Notes: generated by a model not told the origin, from the sequence alone. A stretch of DNA of 64,000 bases from Gammaproteobacteria bacterium (GCA_030431095.1 JAUIJU010000007.1:34844-98843); one strand, 5' to 3'. Counted from the stretch's first letter, positions 18,649-27,345 are shown. Numbers and translations: made by a program.

Positions 18649-19377
18649 TCAGACGCGCGGGCGCGGCAGAAGCCAGCCGGTGCGGGCCCGGTAGGCCGCC
18701 CAGCCGGGGTGGCGGCTCATGCGCGCCTCCTTCATCACCATGTTGACCGCGAACACGCCGCCCCAGACCCAGGCCAGCACCAGCACCGGCAGCCAGTGCC
18801 AGACCATCAGCGCGAAGCTGCCGTAGATCATCATTTCCCCCAGGTAGTTGGGGTGGCGAACGTAGCGGAACATGCCGTCGGTGATCAGGCCGGGCTGCAG
18901 GCGCAGGGTAAAGAACTTCTGCGCATCGGCCGCGATCATGATCGCGCAGCCGACGATGCACAGGCTGATGCACAGCGCGTACCAGGCGAAGGTCGGCAGG
19001 GGATAATCCGGCACTTCGCCGGAGGCGATCAGCAACCAGCCAAACACCCAGTACCAGCCCAGTACCAGGGCGAACGCGGCGAACCCGCCGCCGAGCGTGA
19101 CCCGTACCTGCCAGGCCGGATCGGGAAATGCCAGGTCCTTGAGAATCCACACCAGTCCGTAGCTGCCGTGCAGGGCCAGGTAGACCCACGCCGCGGACGT
19201 GGTGTTGCCATAGAGCACCATGAGCAACGCCAGGAACAGGAAGGTGCCGGCCTTTTGCGCATTCACGATCCAGGCGAGCTTCCAGGGGCGCGGGCCGCCT
19301 CCCAGGTCCCGCGACAGGGCGTGGTTCAGGGTCTGCAGGCGCTCGGCCAGGGCGGGCGCCGGTCTGGAACGGTTCAT
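18649..19377 (-). CDS. Membrane protein, isoprenylcysteine methyltransferase/DUF1295-like
   Basis: A polytopic membrane protein of 242 residues with about six hydrophobic segments. The C-terminal third has FRYVRHPNYLGEMMIYGSFA, the RHPxYxGE signature of the ICMT/PEMT/DUF1295 superfamily. Characterised members of that superfamily methylate prenylcysteines or phospholipids, or reduce steroids. The substrate here is unknown. The ATG at 19377 is preferred over a GTG four codons earlier. It is upstream of rpsF on the same strand but separated by the rpsF promoter. Confidence 0.75.
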   Translation of the reverse strand: MNRSRPAPALAERLQTLNHALSRDLGGGPRPWKLAWIVNAQKAGTFLFLALLMVLYGNTTSAAWVYLALHGSYGLVWILKDLAFPDPAWQVRVTLGGGFAAFALVLGWYWVFGWLLIASGEVPDYPLPTFAWYALCISLCIVGCAIMIAADAQKFFTLRLQPGLITDGMFRYVRHPNYLGEMMIYGSFALMVWHWLPVLVLAWVWGGVFAVNMVMKEARMSRHPGWAAYRARTGWLLPRPRV

Positions 19378-19472
19378 CGGTGCTCTCACGGTCGAAGGGG
19401 CCGCATTATCGCCGACGTTGTCCGGTGGCGCGAACGCGTGACATCACGCGGGCCATTGGGCAAGCTTGGCGC

Positions 19473-20939
19473 ATGAACGACGAGCCCATCGCGCCGGCCG
19501 GCGCGCACCCCGAATCGGACTTTACCGACCGGCTACGCGCCGAAGCGCTGGCACTGGTCGGCGACCTTCGAGCGTCCCTGGACGAGGCCGTGGGCCGGGT
19601 CGACGACCGTCCCGCCCTGCCCCACGAACCCGATGCGGCGCTGCGCGACCTGGCCGAAGCCTTGCCGGATACGGGTGTCGGCGCGCGGGCTGCCCTGGAG
19701 CGGTTGTTGCAGTTGCAGGAACGCGCCGGGGCGAACACTGCCGGTCCGCGCTGCTACCACTTCGTGATCGGTGGCAACACGCCTGCAGCCCACGGTGCGG
19801 ACCTGGTGGCGGCGGCCTTCGACGTGATCACCTACACCTGGGTGGTGTCACCGGTGGGGGTGCGGATGGAACTGCAGGCCCTGGCCTGGCTGAAGACACT
19901 TCTTGGCATACCGTCGGGCATGCAGGGCGTCATGGTCACGGGCGCCACCATGGCCAATTTCGTGGGCCTGGCCAGCGCGCGCCAGTGGTGGGGTGAACAG
20001 CACGGCATCGACGTGTCCGCCGTGGGCATGGCCGGCCAGCCACAGATACCGGTGCTGACCTCGGGTTACGTTCACGCGGCCACGCTCAAGGTGCTGTCCC
20101 TGCTCGGTGTCGGGCGCGACAACGTCCGCGAGTTTCGTGCGGACGACCGCGGGAGACTGGACCTGCCCGCGTTCGAGGCGGCGCTGGAGTCCCTCGAAGG
20201 CGCGCCTGCCCTGGTGGTGATCAATGCGGGAGAGGTCAACGCGGGTGATTTCGACCCGGTCGGCGCCATGATGGACGCTGCCCGGCGCCACAACTGCTGG
20301 GTGCACGTGGACGGCGCCTTCGGCCTGTTCGCGGCGGTTTCACCGCGCACCGCCCACCTGGTGGCGGGCATGGAACGCGCCGATTCCATCACCGTCGACG
20401 GACACAAGTGGCTCAACGTTCCGTACGACTCCGGCTACGCCTTCGTGCGCGACCACGGCCTGATGGCGCGCGCCTTTCGCTACTCCGCCGACTACCTGCC
20501 CGCCGAGGATGACCCGCGCCCCACCCTCGGCGCCATCGGGCCGGAAAGTTCACGGCGAGGGCGAAGTTTCGCGGTATGGGCCACGCTCAAGGCCTATGGC
20601 CGCGACGGCCACCGCCGCCTGGTCGAACACTGCCTGGACGTGGCGCAGCACTTTTCCGGGCTGGTGGACGCGCACCCGGAACTCGAGCGCATGGCGGAAG
20701 TGCCGCTGAACATCGTCGCCTTCCGATACAACCCCGGCGGACTGGCCGAGGAGCGACTCGATGCCCTCAACGCGGCGCTGGGCCGGGCAATGATCGAAGA
20801 CGGCCGTTTTCTGCTCGGCACCTCCCGGCTGGGTGCGCGCACCATCTTCCGGCCCGCCTTTTCCAACTGGCGAACCCGATTCGGAGACGTCGAAGCCCTG
20901 GTGGACACCCTGGTGAAGCTCGGCAGGCGCCAGTCTTGA
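19473..20939 (+). CDS. PLP-dependent group II decarboxylase family protein
   Basis: A 488-residue member of the aromatic-amino-acid/glutamate decarboxylase family (fold type I). The PLP-binding lysine is K312 in TVDGHKWLN. The cofactor-stacking His is H201 (SGYVHAATLKVL) and the Asp that pairs with the pyridine nitrogen is D280 (WVHVDGAFG). The substrate cannot be read from the sequence; related proteins include aromatic-L-amino-acid and diaminobutyrate decarboxylases. The ATG at 19473 begins 95 bp from the divergent methyltransferase-like gene. Its TGA stop overlaps the TTG start of the next gene. Confidence 0.85.
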   Translation: MNDEPIAPAGAHPESDFTDRLRAEALALVGDLRASLDEAVGRVDDRPALPHEPDAALRDLAEALPDTGVGARAALERLLQLQERAGANTAGPRCYHFVIGGNTPAAHGADLVAAAFDVITYTWVVSPVGVRMELQALAWLKTLLGIPSGMQGVMVTGATMANFVGLASARQWWGEQHGIDVSAVGMAGQPQIPVLTSGYVHAATLKVLSLLGVGRDNVREFRADDRGRLDLPAFEAALESLEGAPALVVINAGEVNAGDFDPVGAMMDAARRHNCWVHVDGAFGLFAAVSPRTAHLVAGMERADSITVDGHKWLNVPYDSGYAFVRDHGLMARAFRYSADYLPAEDDPRPTLGAIGPESSRRGRSFAVWATLKAYGRDGHRRLVEHCLDVAQHFSGLVDAHPELERMAEVPLNIVAFRYNPGGLAEERLDALNAALGRAMIEDGRFLLGTSRLGARTIFRPAFSNWRTRFGDVEALVDTLVKLGRRQS

Positions 20940-21577
20940 GCCGGGCCGGGCGACGCACCATCGCCATCGCCGGCAACATTGGTTCCGGCAAGTCCTCGCT
21001 GGTGCAGTTCCTGACCGACACCTACGGCATCGAACCGTTTTACGAACCCAACGAGGAAAACCCCTACCTGGACGATTTCTACGCGGACATGCAGCGCTGG
21101 GCCTTTCACTCCCAACTCTACTTTCTGGCCAGCAAGTTTCGCATCCACCAGCAACTGGACCGCACGCCCGGCGTCTCGGTGCTCGACCGCACCCTGTTCG
21201 AAGATGCCGAAATCTTCGCCACGGCGCTGCACCGAATGCGCAAGATCAACCGTCGCGACTGGGAGACCTACCAGGCGTTCTACCAGGTGATCCTGCGCGC
21301 CGTACGGCCGCCGGACCTGATGATCTATCTGCGCTGCAACATGCGCACCCTGCGGCGCCGCATCCGGCTGCGCGGCCGGCCCATGGAGCAGGACATCCCG
21401 CTGAGCTACCTCAAGCGACTGGAAGGACTGTACGAAAGCTGGATCGCGGATTACCGCCTGGGCGAGGTGCTGGTGCTGGACAGCGGACGGCTGGACTTCA
21501 TCCACGACATGGTGGACCGGCTGGACGTGATGGAGCGGGTGGAGGCGCTGCTGCCGCGCGCCCTGCGCCGCGGCTGA
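20936..21577 (+). CDS. Deoxynucleoside kinase family protein
   Basis: A 213-residue P-loop kinase of the deoxyguanosine/deoxyadenosine kinase family, which phosphorylates salvaged deoxynucleosides. It has the P-loop GNIGSGKSS (13-21), the acceptor-site segment YEPNEENPYLDDFY, the catalytic/sugar-binding ERS-type region replaced by LDRTLFEDAEIFA, and a LID-like Arg-rich segment RRRIRLRGRPME. The frame is open farther upstream, but the TTG at 20936 overlapping the previous TGA gives a start 12 codons before the P-loop. It is probably translationally coupled to the decarboxylase gene. Confidence 0.85.
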   Translation: MSRAGRRTIAIAGNIGSGKSSLVQFLTDTYGIEPFYEPNEENPYLDDFYADMQRWAFHSQLYFLASKFRIHQQLDRTPGVSVLDRTLFEDAEIFATALHRMRKINRRDWETYQAFYQVILRAVRPPDLMIYLRCNMRTLRRRIRLRGRPMEQDIPLSYLKRLEGLYESWIADYRLGEVLVLDSGRLDFIHDMVDRLDVMERVEALLPRALRRG

Positions 21578-21623
21578 GGCGATGCCGGACCCCGCAAGGA
21601 GGTCCGGCGGAGAGGAGAAAAGC

Positions 21624-22007
21624 TCAGCCGTCGCCGCTTTCTTCCTGGCGGGCCTTGTAGGCGCGCACGGCCACGTTGAACTGTTCGGCCACGCGCTCCT
21701 CCATTTCCACGGAGTAGTTGTGCGCCTGGTTCAGGGCGATCTGGTTGCCCTCGGTCAGCATCTCCGGATCGGTGGCGGCATCGAGGCACTCGCGGTAGCT
21801 GGTCAGGCTTTGCTGGAACTCCGTGACCCGTCCCTTGGCGGCGACCAGGTCGTCGTAGGTGGCGTCATCGGGAATGCGCGAGGGCGCGGCCGGCAGATCG
21901 CAGGTCTGCGCCTCCAGCGGCAGGATGATTTCGGAACCGTCTTCCTGGGCGAGCGCGCCCGTGGACATCAGGGTGGCCACGAGGGCCGTTGTCAGGATGC
22001 GTTTCAT
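21624..22007 (-). CDS. Small secreted hypothetical protein
   Basis: A 127-residue protein with a clear Sec signal peptide (MKRILTTALVATLMSTGALA before QEDG, cleavage near residue 20). The mature part is acidic, with a Cys pair (TCDLPAAP and YRECLDAATD) that could form a disulfide, and a helical C-terminal half (RVAEQFNVAVRAYKARQEE). The ATG at 22007 has AGAGGAAA at a good distance; an earlier in-frame ATG would bury the signal. I do not recognise the family. Confidence 0.75.
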   Translation of the reverse strand: MKRILTTALVATLMSTGALAQEDGSEIILPLEAQTCDLPAAPSRIPDDATYDDLVAAKGRVTEFQQSLTSYRECLDAATDPEMLTEGNQIALNQAHNYSVEMEERVAEQFNVAVRAYKARQEESGDG

Positions 22008-22060
22008 GGGTTTCCTCTTGCGTGGCAGGTCTTGATCGCCTGCATGGGTGTACGCGGGTT

Positions 22061-22435
22061 TCACTCGCCCGCGAAATGAAAAACGTTCAACTTGTTGCCG
22101 TCGAGGTCACGGAAATAACCGGCATAGAAACCGCCTTCGCGGGGACCCGCCGGCCCCTCGTCGGTCGCCCCGAGTTCCAGCGCCCGGGCATACACGCGAT
22201 CGACGGTGGCGGAGGAATCGGCCGCCAGCGCCGTCATGCAGCCGTTGCCCACGGTCGCGGGCTGTCCGTCCCAGGGCGTGGTCACGGAAAAGCCGGCCTT
22301 CTCCGGGTCGGTCGCCCAGGCCACGAACTGATCGGTCTCCATGAAGCGCTTCGCGCCCAGCTCGGCGAGCAGGGCGTCATAAAAAGCCACGGCGCGTTTC
22401 AGGTCATTGGTGCCAACGGTGACGTAACCGATCAT
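22061..22435 (-). CDS. VOC (glyoxalase/bleomycin-resistance) family protein
   Basis: A 124-residue vicinal-oxygen-chelate fold protein. It has the paired beta-alpha-beta-beta-beta signature, beginning GYVTVGTNDLKRAVAFYDAL and ending YFRDLDGNKLNVFHF. Members include glyoxalase I, dioxygenases and small-molecule binding proteins; the substrate here is unknown. AGGAATCG precedes the ATG. It is in line with the HIG1-like gene upstream and the secreted hypothetical downstream. Confidence 0.88.
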   Translation of the reverse strand: MIGYVTVGTNDLKRAVAFYDALLAELGAKRFMETDQFVAWATDPEKAGFSVTTPWDGQPATVGNGCMTALAADSSATVDRVYARALELGATDEGPAGPREGGFYAGYFRDLDGNKLNVFHFAGE

Positions 22436-22499
22436 GAGGCGATTCCTGTGGGGACTTGGGCGTGCGGGGTTCGGAGAATAGCACGCGGCTCCGGCGTCG

Positions 22500-22691
22500 T
22501 CAGCGGTGCGCGAACCAGACCAGCACCAGCAGGAGCACGGCCAGGGCCTGCATGCCGACGCGGGCCCACATCAGCTTGTTGCCGTACCGACGGTCGAAAC
22601 TGCCGCCCTTCTGCATGGTGACCAGCCCCAGCAACAGGGCCAGCGCGGTGGCCAGCAAAGCGAGCACGATGAGGACGGTCAGCCAGTTCAT
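22500..22691 (-). CDS. HIG1-domain twin-transmembrane small protein
   Basis: A 63-residue protein with two hydrophobic helices (about 4-24 and 42-60) joined by MQKGGSFDRRYGNKLMWARV, which matches the hypoxia-induced-gene-1 (HIG1) pattern of a basic loop with N-x-LM-x-x-RV. In mitochondria HIG1 proteins associate with cytochrome oxidase; the role of bacterial versions is not settled. GGGAG precedes the ATG. Confidence 0.8.
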   Translation of the reverse strand: MNWLTVLIVLALLATALALLLGLVTMQKGGSFDRRYGNKLMWARVGMQALAVLLLVLVWFAHR

Positions 22692-22747
22692 GGCGGTTCT
22701 CCCGGGCCGGGTGTTTCATCAGCATAGCACCCGGCCGGCAAACAGGC

Positions 22748-23917
22748 TCAGAGCTGGCGCAGGCGAATCACCCCTTCGGCCTGGCGGATCTCCTCCAGGG
22801 CGTTGGGGCCGGGCTCATCCTCCACGTCGATGATGTTGTAGGCGATGTCACCGCGGCTCTTGTTGACCAGGTCGACCACGTTGATGTCGCGGTCAGCCAG
22901 CACCGAGAGCACGGTGCCCAGCACTTTGGGCACGTTGTGGTTGGTGAACGTGATTCGGTGCCCGCCGTTGCGTGTCATGCGGGTCCGCGGGAAGTTCACC
23001 GAGTTCTCGATGTTGCCATTCTGCAAAAAATCGATCAGCTGGGTGGCCGCCATGACGGCGCAGTTCTGTTCCGCCTCGGCCGTGCTGGCGCCGATGTGCG
23101 GCATGAGCACGGCGCCGGGCTTGCCGAGCAACTCCGGGCGCGGAAAATCACTGATGTAGCGACGCAGCGTGCCGGCGTCCAGCGCCGCCACCAGCGCCTC
23201 CTGGTCAACGACCTGCTCGCGCGCGAAGTTCAGCAGGCAGGCGCCGGGGCGCATGGCCGCGAATTCGTCGTTGCCGATCAGTCCGCGCGTGTGCTCGTTG
23301 GCCGGAATGTGCAGGCTCAGGTAGTCGGACAGGCCCAGCAGCGCCTGCAGGCTTTCGACCTTTTGCACCTGGCTGGACAGCCGCCAGGCGGCCTCAACGG
23401 AAATCGCCGGATCGTAGCCCGCCACCTTCATGCCCAGTTCCAGGGCCATGTTGGCCACCATGGCGCCGATCGCACCCAGGCCCACGACCCCGAGGGTCTT
23501 GCCGGCCAGTTCGCTTCCGGCGAAGCGCTTCTTCTCCGCCTCCAGCAGCTTCGACATCTCCCCTGCGTCCGTGACGCCGGTCAGACTCTGCACGAAGGCC
23601 ATGCCGCCGTAAATGTCGCGCGAACCGAGCAGCAGGCCCGCTGCGACCAGTTCCTTCACCGCGTTGGCGTTGGCGCCGGGCGTGTTGAACACCACGATGC
23701 CCTTGCCGGTGCAGTCGTCCACGGGAATGTTGTTGACCCCGGCGCCTGCGCGGGCGATGGCCAGCAGGCTGTCCGGCAGCGGCTCGCCGTGCAGCTTCTG
23801 GCTGCGCAACATGAAGGCGTCAGGGGCTTCCAGCCCCTCGCCCACGGTATAGGCGTCGGCGCCGAACAGGCCCAGCCCCTTGTCGGAAATTTGGTTGTAG
23901 GTGCGTACTTTGAACAT
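22748..23917 (-). CDS. serA: D-3-phosphoglycerate dehydrogenase with C-terminal ACT domain
   Basis: Oxidises 3-phosphoglycerate to 3-phosphohydroxypyruvate, the first step of serine synthesis. The product is 389 residues. The NAD-binding motif is GVVGLGAIGAMVANMALELG. The catalytic Arg is in LLNFAREQVVD and the catalytic His in MPHIGASTAEAEQN. A short ACT-like regulatory domain (VLGTVLSVLADRDINVVDLV) ends the protein and may bind serine. It lies 18 bp after serC on the same strand, a serine-synthesis pair. The ATG at 23917 is preferred over a TTG four codons upstream. Confidence 0.92.
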   Translation of the reverse strand: MFKVRTYNQISDKGLGLFGADAYTVGEGLEAPDAFMLRSQKLHGEPLPDSLLAIARAGAGVNNIPVDDCTGKGIVVFNTPGANANAVKELVAAGLLLGSRDIYGGMAFVQSLTGVTDAGEMSKLLEAEKKRFAGSELAGKTLGVVGLGAIGAMVANMALELGMKVAGYDPAISVEAAWRLSSQVQKVESLQALLGLSDYLSLHIPANEHTRGLIGNDEFAAMRPGACLLNFAREQVVDQEALVAALDAGTLRRYISDFPRPELLGKPGAVLMPHIGASTAEAEQNCAVMAATQLIDFLQNGNIENSVNFPRTRMTRNGGHRITFTNHNVPKVLGTVLSVLADRDINVVDLVNKSRGDIAYNIIDVEDEPGPNALEEIRQAEGVIRLRQL

Positions 23918-23935
23918 GTCGGAACTCAAGGTCTC

Positions 23936-25156
23936 TCAATGGGATTCTTTGATGGTCTCGTAGGCCCAGCCCAGCCAGGGCATCAGCGCCTCGAGATCCG
24001 CAGCCTCCACCGTGGCGCCGCACCAGATGCGCAGGCCCGGCGGCGCGTCGCGGTAGGCGCCGATGTCCAGCGCCACGCCCTCTTCCGCCAGCAGGGCGAC
24101 CATGGCCTTGACGCCCTCGGCCGGCAGGTCGACCGACAGGCACACGCTGGTATTCGAACGAATGGCCGGCGTTGTGGCCAGGAAATCAATCCACGGCGTG
24201 TCGTCAACGAACCGCTCGATGACCGCCAGGTTGGCGTCACAGCGTGAGCGGGCAGCGGGCACGCCACCCAGGGACTCCACCCAGTCCAGGGCGTCATGGT
24301 AGTCCGCCACGCACAACATGGACGGCGTGTTGATGGTCGCGCCCTTGAAAATGCCTTCGTTCAGCGCGCCGTTCTTGGTCAGGCGAAAGATCTTGGGCAT
24401 CGGCCAGGGCGGCGAATAACGCTCGAGTCGCGCCACCGCCCGCGGGCTGAGGATCAGTACGCCATGCGCCGCCTCCCCGCCAAGCACTTTCTGCCAGCTG
24501 TAGGTCACCACGTCCAGGCGTTCCCAGGGCAGGTCCTGGGCGAACACCGCCGAAGTGGCGTCGCAGAGGGTGAGGCCGCCCCGATCGGGGCTGATCCAGT
24601 CGCCGTCGGGTACGCGTACGCCGGAGGTCGTGCCGTTCCAGGTGAACACGATGTCGTGATCCGGATCAGCCTGAGAGAGATCCGGCAGCTGGCCGTAGGG
24701 CGCCTCGAAAAACCGGGCGTTATCGAGCTTGAGTTGTTGTTCGATGTCCGCCTTCCAGCCCTTGCCGAACGACTCCCAGTAAAACACGTCCACCGGGCGC
24801 TCGCCCAGCAAACTCCACATGGCCATTTCGAACGCGCCGGTGTCCGAGGCGGGCACAATGCCCACGCGATAACCTTCGGGCAGGCCGAGCATCTTCGCGG
24901 TGCGCTCACACGCCGAGCGCAGAATGACCTTGCCGAGGGCGCTGCGATGCGACCGACCCAGCGCGTCCAGTTCGAGCCCGGCGGCGTTCCAGCCGGGGCG
25001 CTTGGAGCAGGGACCTGAGGAAAATCGGGGATTGCGGGGTGTTTCGGTGGGTTTCACGGCGTGCCAGTGCGCCTCGCGGGCGCTGTCAAAACTGAGTTTA
25101 TACGTGCTTGGGGACCCGGACGCAACGGGCATGCGCGGCAACGGCTGATATTTCAT
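23936..25156 (-). CDS. serC: Phosphoserine aminotransferase (TIGR01365-like type)
   Basis: Transaminates 3-phosphohydroxypyruvate with glutamate. The sequence follows the SerC type common in alphaproteobacteria and Methanosarcina rather than the E. coli type: [43 protein letters not shown] and the PLP lysine in [16 protein letters not shown]. The start is uncertain. The ATG at 25156 gives a 34-residue leader without conserved sequence or ribosome binding site. A GTG at 25057 would start at the family N terminus (KPTETPRNP), and a promoter-like pair lies between the two. It is followed 18 bp later by serA. Confidence 0.9.
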   Translation of the reverse strand: MKYQPLPRMPVASGSPSTYKLSFDSAREAHWHAVKPTETPRNPRFSSGPCSKRPGWNAAGLELDALGRSHRSALGKVILRSACERTAKMLGLPEGYRVGIVPASDTGAFEMAMWSLLGERPVDVFYWESFGKGWKADIEQQLKLDNARFFEAPYGQLPDLSQADPDHDIVFTWNGTTSGVRVPDGDWISPDRGGLTLCDATSAVFAQDLPWERLDVVTYSWQKVLGGEAAHGVLILSPRAVARLERYSPPWPMPKIFRLTKNGALNEGIFKGATINTPSMLCVADYHDALDWVESLGGVPAARSRCDANLAVIERFVDDTPWIDFLATTPAIRSNTSVCLSVDLPAEGVKAMVALLAEEGVALDIGAYRDAPPGLRIWCGATVEAADLEALMPWLGWAYETIKESH

Positions 25157-25201
25157 CGAATCGTCATGAAAAGACCCGCCATTGCGCTCACACAGCGTTC
25201 A

Positions 25202-25672
25202 TCAATCGGGGTCGGCAAGCACCAGTGGCAAGGCCGTGCTGCGCTTCGTGCTGCGCAGCACGAAACTGGTATTGACCATGTGGACAGCCTTGCAGGGCAT
25301 GATCCAGCGACTCAACAGCTGCTCATAGGCGATGATGCTTTCACAGACCACTTTCAGGGTGTAGTCGTGCTGGCCGCTGGTCGCGTGACACTCCAGGATT
25401 TCCGGCCGCTCGTCGACCACGCGGGTGAATTCGCTGACTGAATCCGGGTGATGGTCCTCCAGCGTCACCATGGCGATGGCGGTCACCTGCAGCCCCACGG
25501 CACCGGCATCCACCAGGGCAACGGTGGCGCGTATCACGCCCGTTTCCTGCAGTCGTCGAACCCGCCGCCAGCACGGCGAGGTGGACAGGCCTACCTTCTC
25601 GGCAAGCGCCTGGCTGGAGAGGCGGCCGTCTTTCTGCAGGGCATCGAGAATTTTCAGGTCCATGGCATCCAT
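25202..25672 (-). CDS. Lrp/AsnC-family transcriptional regulator
   Basis: A 156-residue feast/famine regulator. The N-terminal winged helix-turn-helix is LKILDALQKDGRLSSQALAE followed by VGLSTSPCWRRVRRLQETGV. A RAM effector-binding domain follows (ILECHATSGQHDYTLKVVC). The ATG at 25672 has AGGAG 8 nt upstream. It is divergent from phhA-phhB across a 146-bp AT-rich region, so control of phenylalanine hydroxylation by an amino-acid-responsive Lrp-type protein is a reasonable inference. It may also act on serC-serA, which lie just downstream on the same strand. Confidence 0.93.
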   Translation of the reverse strand: MDAMDLKILDALQKDGRLSSQALAEKVGLSTSPCWRRVRRLQETGVIRATVALVDAGAVGLQVTAIAMVTLEDHHPDSVSEFTRVVDERPEILECHATSGQHDYTLKVVCESIIAYEQLLSRWIMPCKAVHMVNTSFVLRSTKRSTALPLVLADPD

Positions 25673-25753
25673 GATCACTCCTGGCAATATTTATTTTTCA
25701 TTTATAAAGAAAGATCAAAACATTTATGCCTGAAAATAAGTTGAAATAGAACG

Positions 25754-25763
25754 GTTTGCAAAC
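25754..25763. promoter_or_regulatory. Palindromic candidate operator between the Lrp-type gene and phhA
   Basis: A perfect 10-bp palindrome, GTTTGCAAAC, in the AT-rich divergent region. Its right edge abuts the place where the -35 element of the phhA promoter would be, 20 bp before the TATAAT at 25784. This is a natural site for the divergent regulator to bind; the link is inferred. Confidence 0.4.
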
Positions 25764-25783
25764 ATTTACCGAGATCAATGAGA

Positions 25784-25789
25784 TATAAT
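25784..25789 (+). promoter_or_regulatory. phhA: -10 box of the phhA promoter
   Basis: A perfect TATAAT, 30 bp before the phhA ATG, in a region far richer in AT than its surroundings. The -35 position is poorly conserved, as expected for a promoter that needs an activator. Confidence 0.55.
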
Positions 25790-25818
25790 GTTCATCTAAT
25801 CAAACAACGCGAGCAACC

Positions 25819-26613
25819 ATGGCCAAATCGACCAAGTACGTCTCCCACACGCCCGACGAACAGGGCGCCATCCATTACTCGGATGCGGAGAACGCTACCT
25901 GGGCGACCCTGATCGAACGCCAGCTGCCGCGACTCCAGGGCCAGGTTTGCCAGGAGTACATCGACGCGCTGGCACTGATGGACTTTCCGCGTGACCGCAT
26001 TCCCCAGCTGAGTGACGTGTCGGACGTCCTGATGGCGCACACCGGCTGGCAAGTGGCGCCGGTACCTGCGCTGATCGACTTCACCCGTTTCTTCGAACTG
26101 CTGGCCAACCGGAAGTTTCCTGCCGCCACCTTCATTCGCGACGCGGACGACCTGGACTACCTCGAAGAGCCGGATATTTTTCACGAGATCTTCGGTCACA
26201 CGCCGCTGCTGACCGACTACCGTTTCGCCGCCTTCACCGAGGCCTACGGCAAGGCCGGTCTGGCCGCGGACAAGCGTGACCACGCCATGCTGGCCCGCCT
26301 GTTCTGGTTCACGGTAGAGTTTGGCCTGATCGATACCACGCAGGGTCTGCGAAGCTACGGCGCCGGAATCGTCTCCTCGCCCGGCGAACTGAACTATGCC
26401 CTGCACAGCGACACCCCGGAGCGCCGACCCTTCGACGCGCTGAACGCCTTGCGTACGCCGTACCGGATCGATATCTTCCAGACGGTGTACTACGTCATCG
26501 ATTCTTTCGACACCCTGTTCGAACTGGCGCAGACCGACCTGTCACCGCTGGTCGCCGAAGCCCGCCGTCTGGGCATGTTCGAGCCCACCTATCCCGTCAA
26601 AAACATCGCCTGA
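25819..26613 (+). CDS. phhA: Phenylalanine-4-hydroxylase
   Basis: An iron- and tetrahydropterin-dependent monooxygenase converting phenylalanine to tyrosine. The product is 264 residues, as in Pseudomonas and Chromobacterium enzymes. The iron ligands are H122 and H127 in DIFHEIFGHTPLL and E167 in FWFTVEFGL. It is followed 16 bp later by phhB, which recycles the pterin cofactor, and divergent from an Lrp-type regulator rather than the sigma-54 activator PhhR of Pseudomonas. Confidence 0.97.
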   Translation: MAKSTKYVSHTPDEQGAIHYSDAENATWATLIERQLPRLQGQVCQEYIDALALMDFPRDRIPQLSDVSDVLMAHTGWQVAPVPALIDFTRFFELLANRKFPAATFIRDADDLDYLEEPDIFHEIFGHTPLLTDYRFAAFTEAYGKAGLAADKRDHAMLARLFWFTVEFGLIDTTQGLRSYGAGIVSSPGELNYALHSDTPERRPFDALNALRTPYRIDIFQTVYYVIDSFDTLFELAQTDLSPLVAEARRLGMFEPTYPVKNIA

Positions 26614-26629
26614 CCGGCGAGGAGATCGC

Positions 26630-26971
26630 ATGAATACCGTTTGCGACCTGTCCGCAAGACACTGCGTGCCCTGTGAGGGGGGCGTGGACCCGATCGACCG
26701 CGAAACAGCCGCTTCCCTGCTGTCCGACCTGCCCGGCTGGCGCCTGAGCGAGGACGGCAAGATGATTTCGCGACGCTTCGAGTTCAAGGGTTTTTATCGA
26801 ACCATGGCGTTCATCAACGCCATGGCCTGGGTGGTGAACAACGAAAACCATCACCCGGATTTCTCGGCCGGATACAACTACTGTGAAGTCGGCTTTACCA
26901 CCCATGCGATCGACGGACTGTCGGAGAACGATTTCATCTGCGCCGCCAGGGTGACAGCGCTGCTGGACTGA
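26630..26971 (+). CDS. phhB: Pterin-4a-carbinolamine dehydratase
   Basis: A 113-residue enzyme that dehydrates the 4a-hydroxytetrahydropterin made by PhhA so that the cofactor can be reduced again. The signature His pair is in NENHHPDFSAGYNYCEV, with a later THAIDGLSENDF. GGAG lies 9 nt before the ATG. It is the second gene of the phhAB operon and is followed by a strong terminator. Confidence 0.96.
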   Translation: MNTVCDLSARHCVPCEGGVDPIDRETAASLLSDLPGWRLSEDGKMISRRFEFKGFYRTMAFINAMAWVVNNENHHPDFSAGYNYCEVGFTTHAIDGLSENDFICAARVTALLD

Positions 26972-27004
26972 AACCGGATCGGGACCGCACCGGGTCCCCC
27001 AACG

Positions 27005-27053
27005 AAAAACGCCGTGCGTTCTGCGACCCGGTCGCGGAAGGCACGGCGTTTTT
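27005..27053. terminator. Rho-independent terminator after phhAB (bidirectional)
   Basis: A 13-bp inverted repeat, AAAAACGCCGTGC (27005-27017) with GCACGGCGTTTTT (27041-27053). The GC core is flanked by an A-tract and a T-tract, so it can act on both strands. It separates phhB from the convergent small membrane protein gene. Confidence 0.85.
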
Positions 27054-27108
27054 GCCTGGTGAACCTGCGGCTCACCCCCCCAAGTTGTTCAGGTTCTTCG
27101 GGTCGTGA

Positions 27109-27345
27109 TCACCAGCCCCAGGGCTTGCGCGCGCCGCCGGAACCCGAGGCCACACCGACTTTCGAGCCGGTCAGCTTCAGTTCGACGGTGCCCGATTCCC
27201 GGGCGATGTTCATGCCTTTGTCCTGGCCAGACAGTTTCACCTGGCGGAACTTGGAGTCATGCAGTGATTTAGCGATCCGGTAAACCCACACGCAGAACAT
27301 GGCTGCCAGGAAGGCCCCGGATGCAATCAAGATGATTTCCAACAT
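27109..27345 (-). CDS. Small membrane protein of unknown function
   Basis: A 78-residue protein with one N-terminal transmembrane helix (LEIILIASGAFLAAMFCVWV) and a basic, Ser/Gly-rich cytoplasmic or periplasmic tail ending ARKPWGW. AAGGAG sits 8 nt before the ATG, a strong ribosome binding site that supports it as a real gene. No family is recognised. Upstream lies an unusual hairpin-rich region, and downstream is the phhAB terminator. Confidence 0.7.
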   Translation of the reverse strand: MLEIILIASGAFLAAMFCVWVYRIAKSLHDSKFRQVKLSGQDKGMNIARESGTVELKLTGSKVGVASGSGGARKPWGW

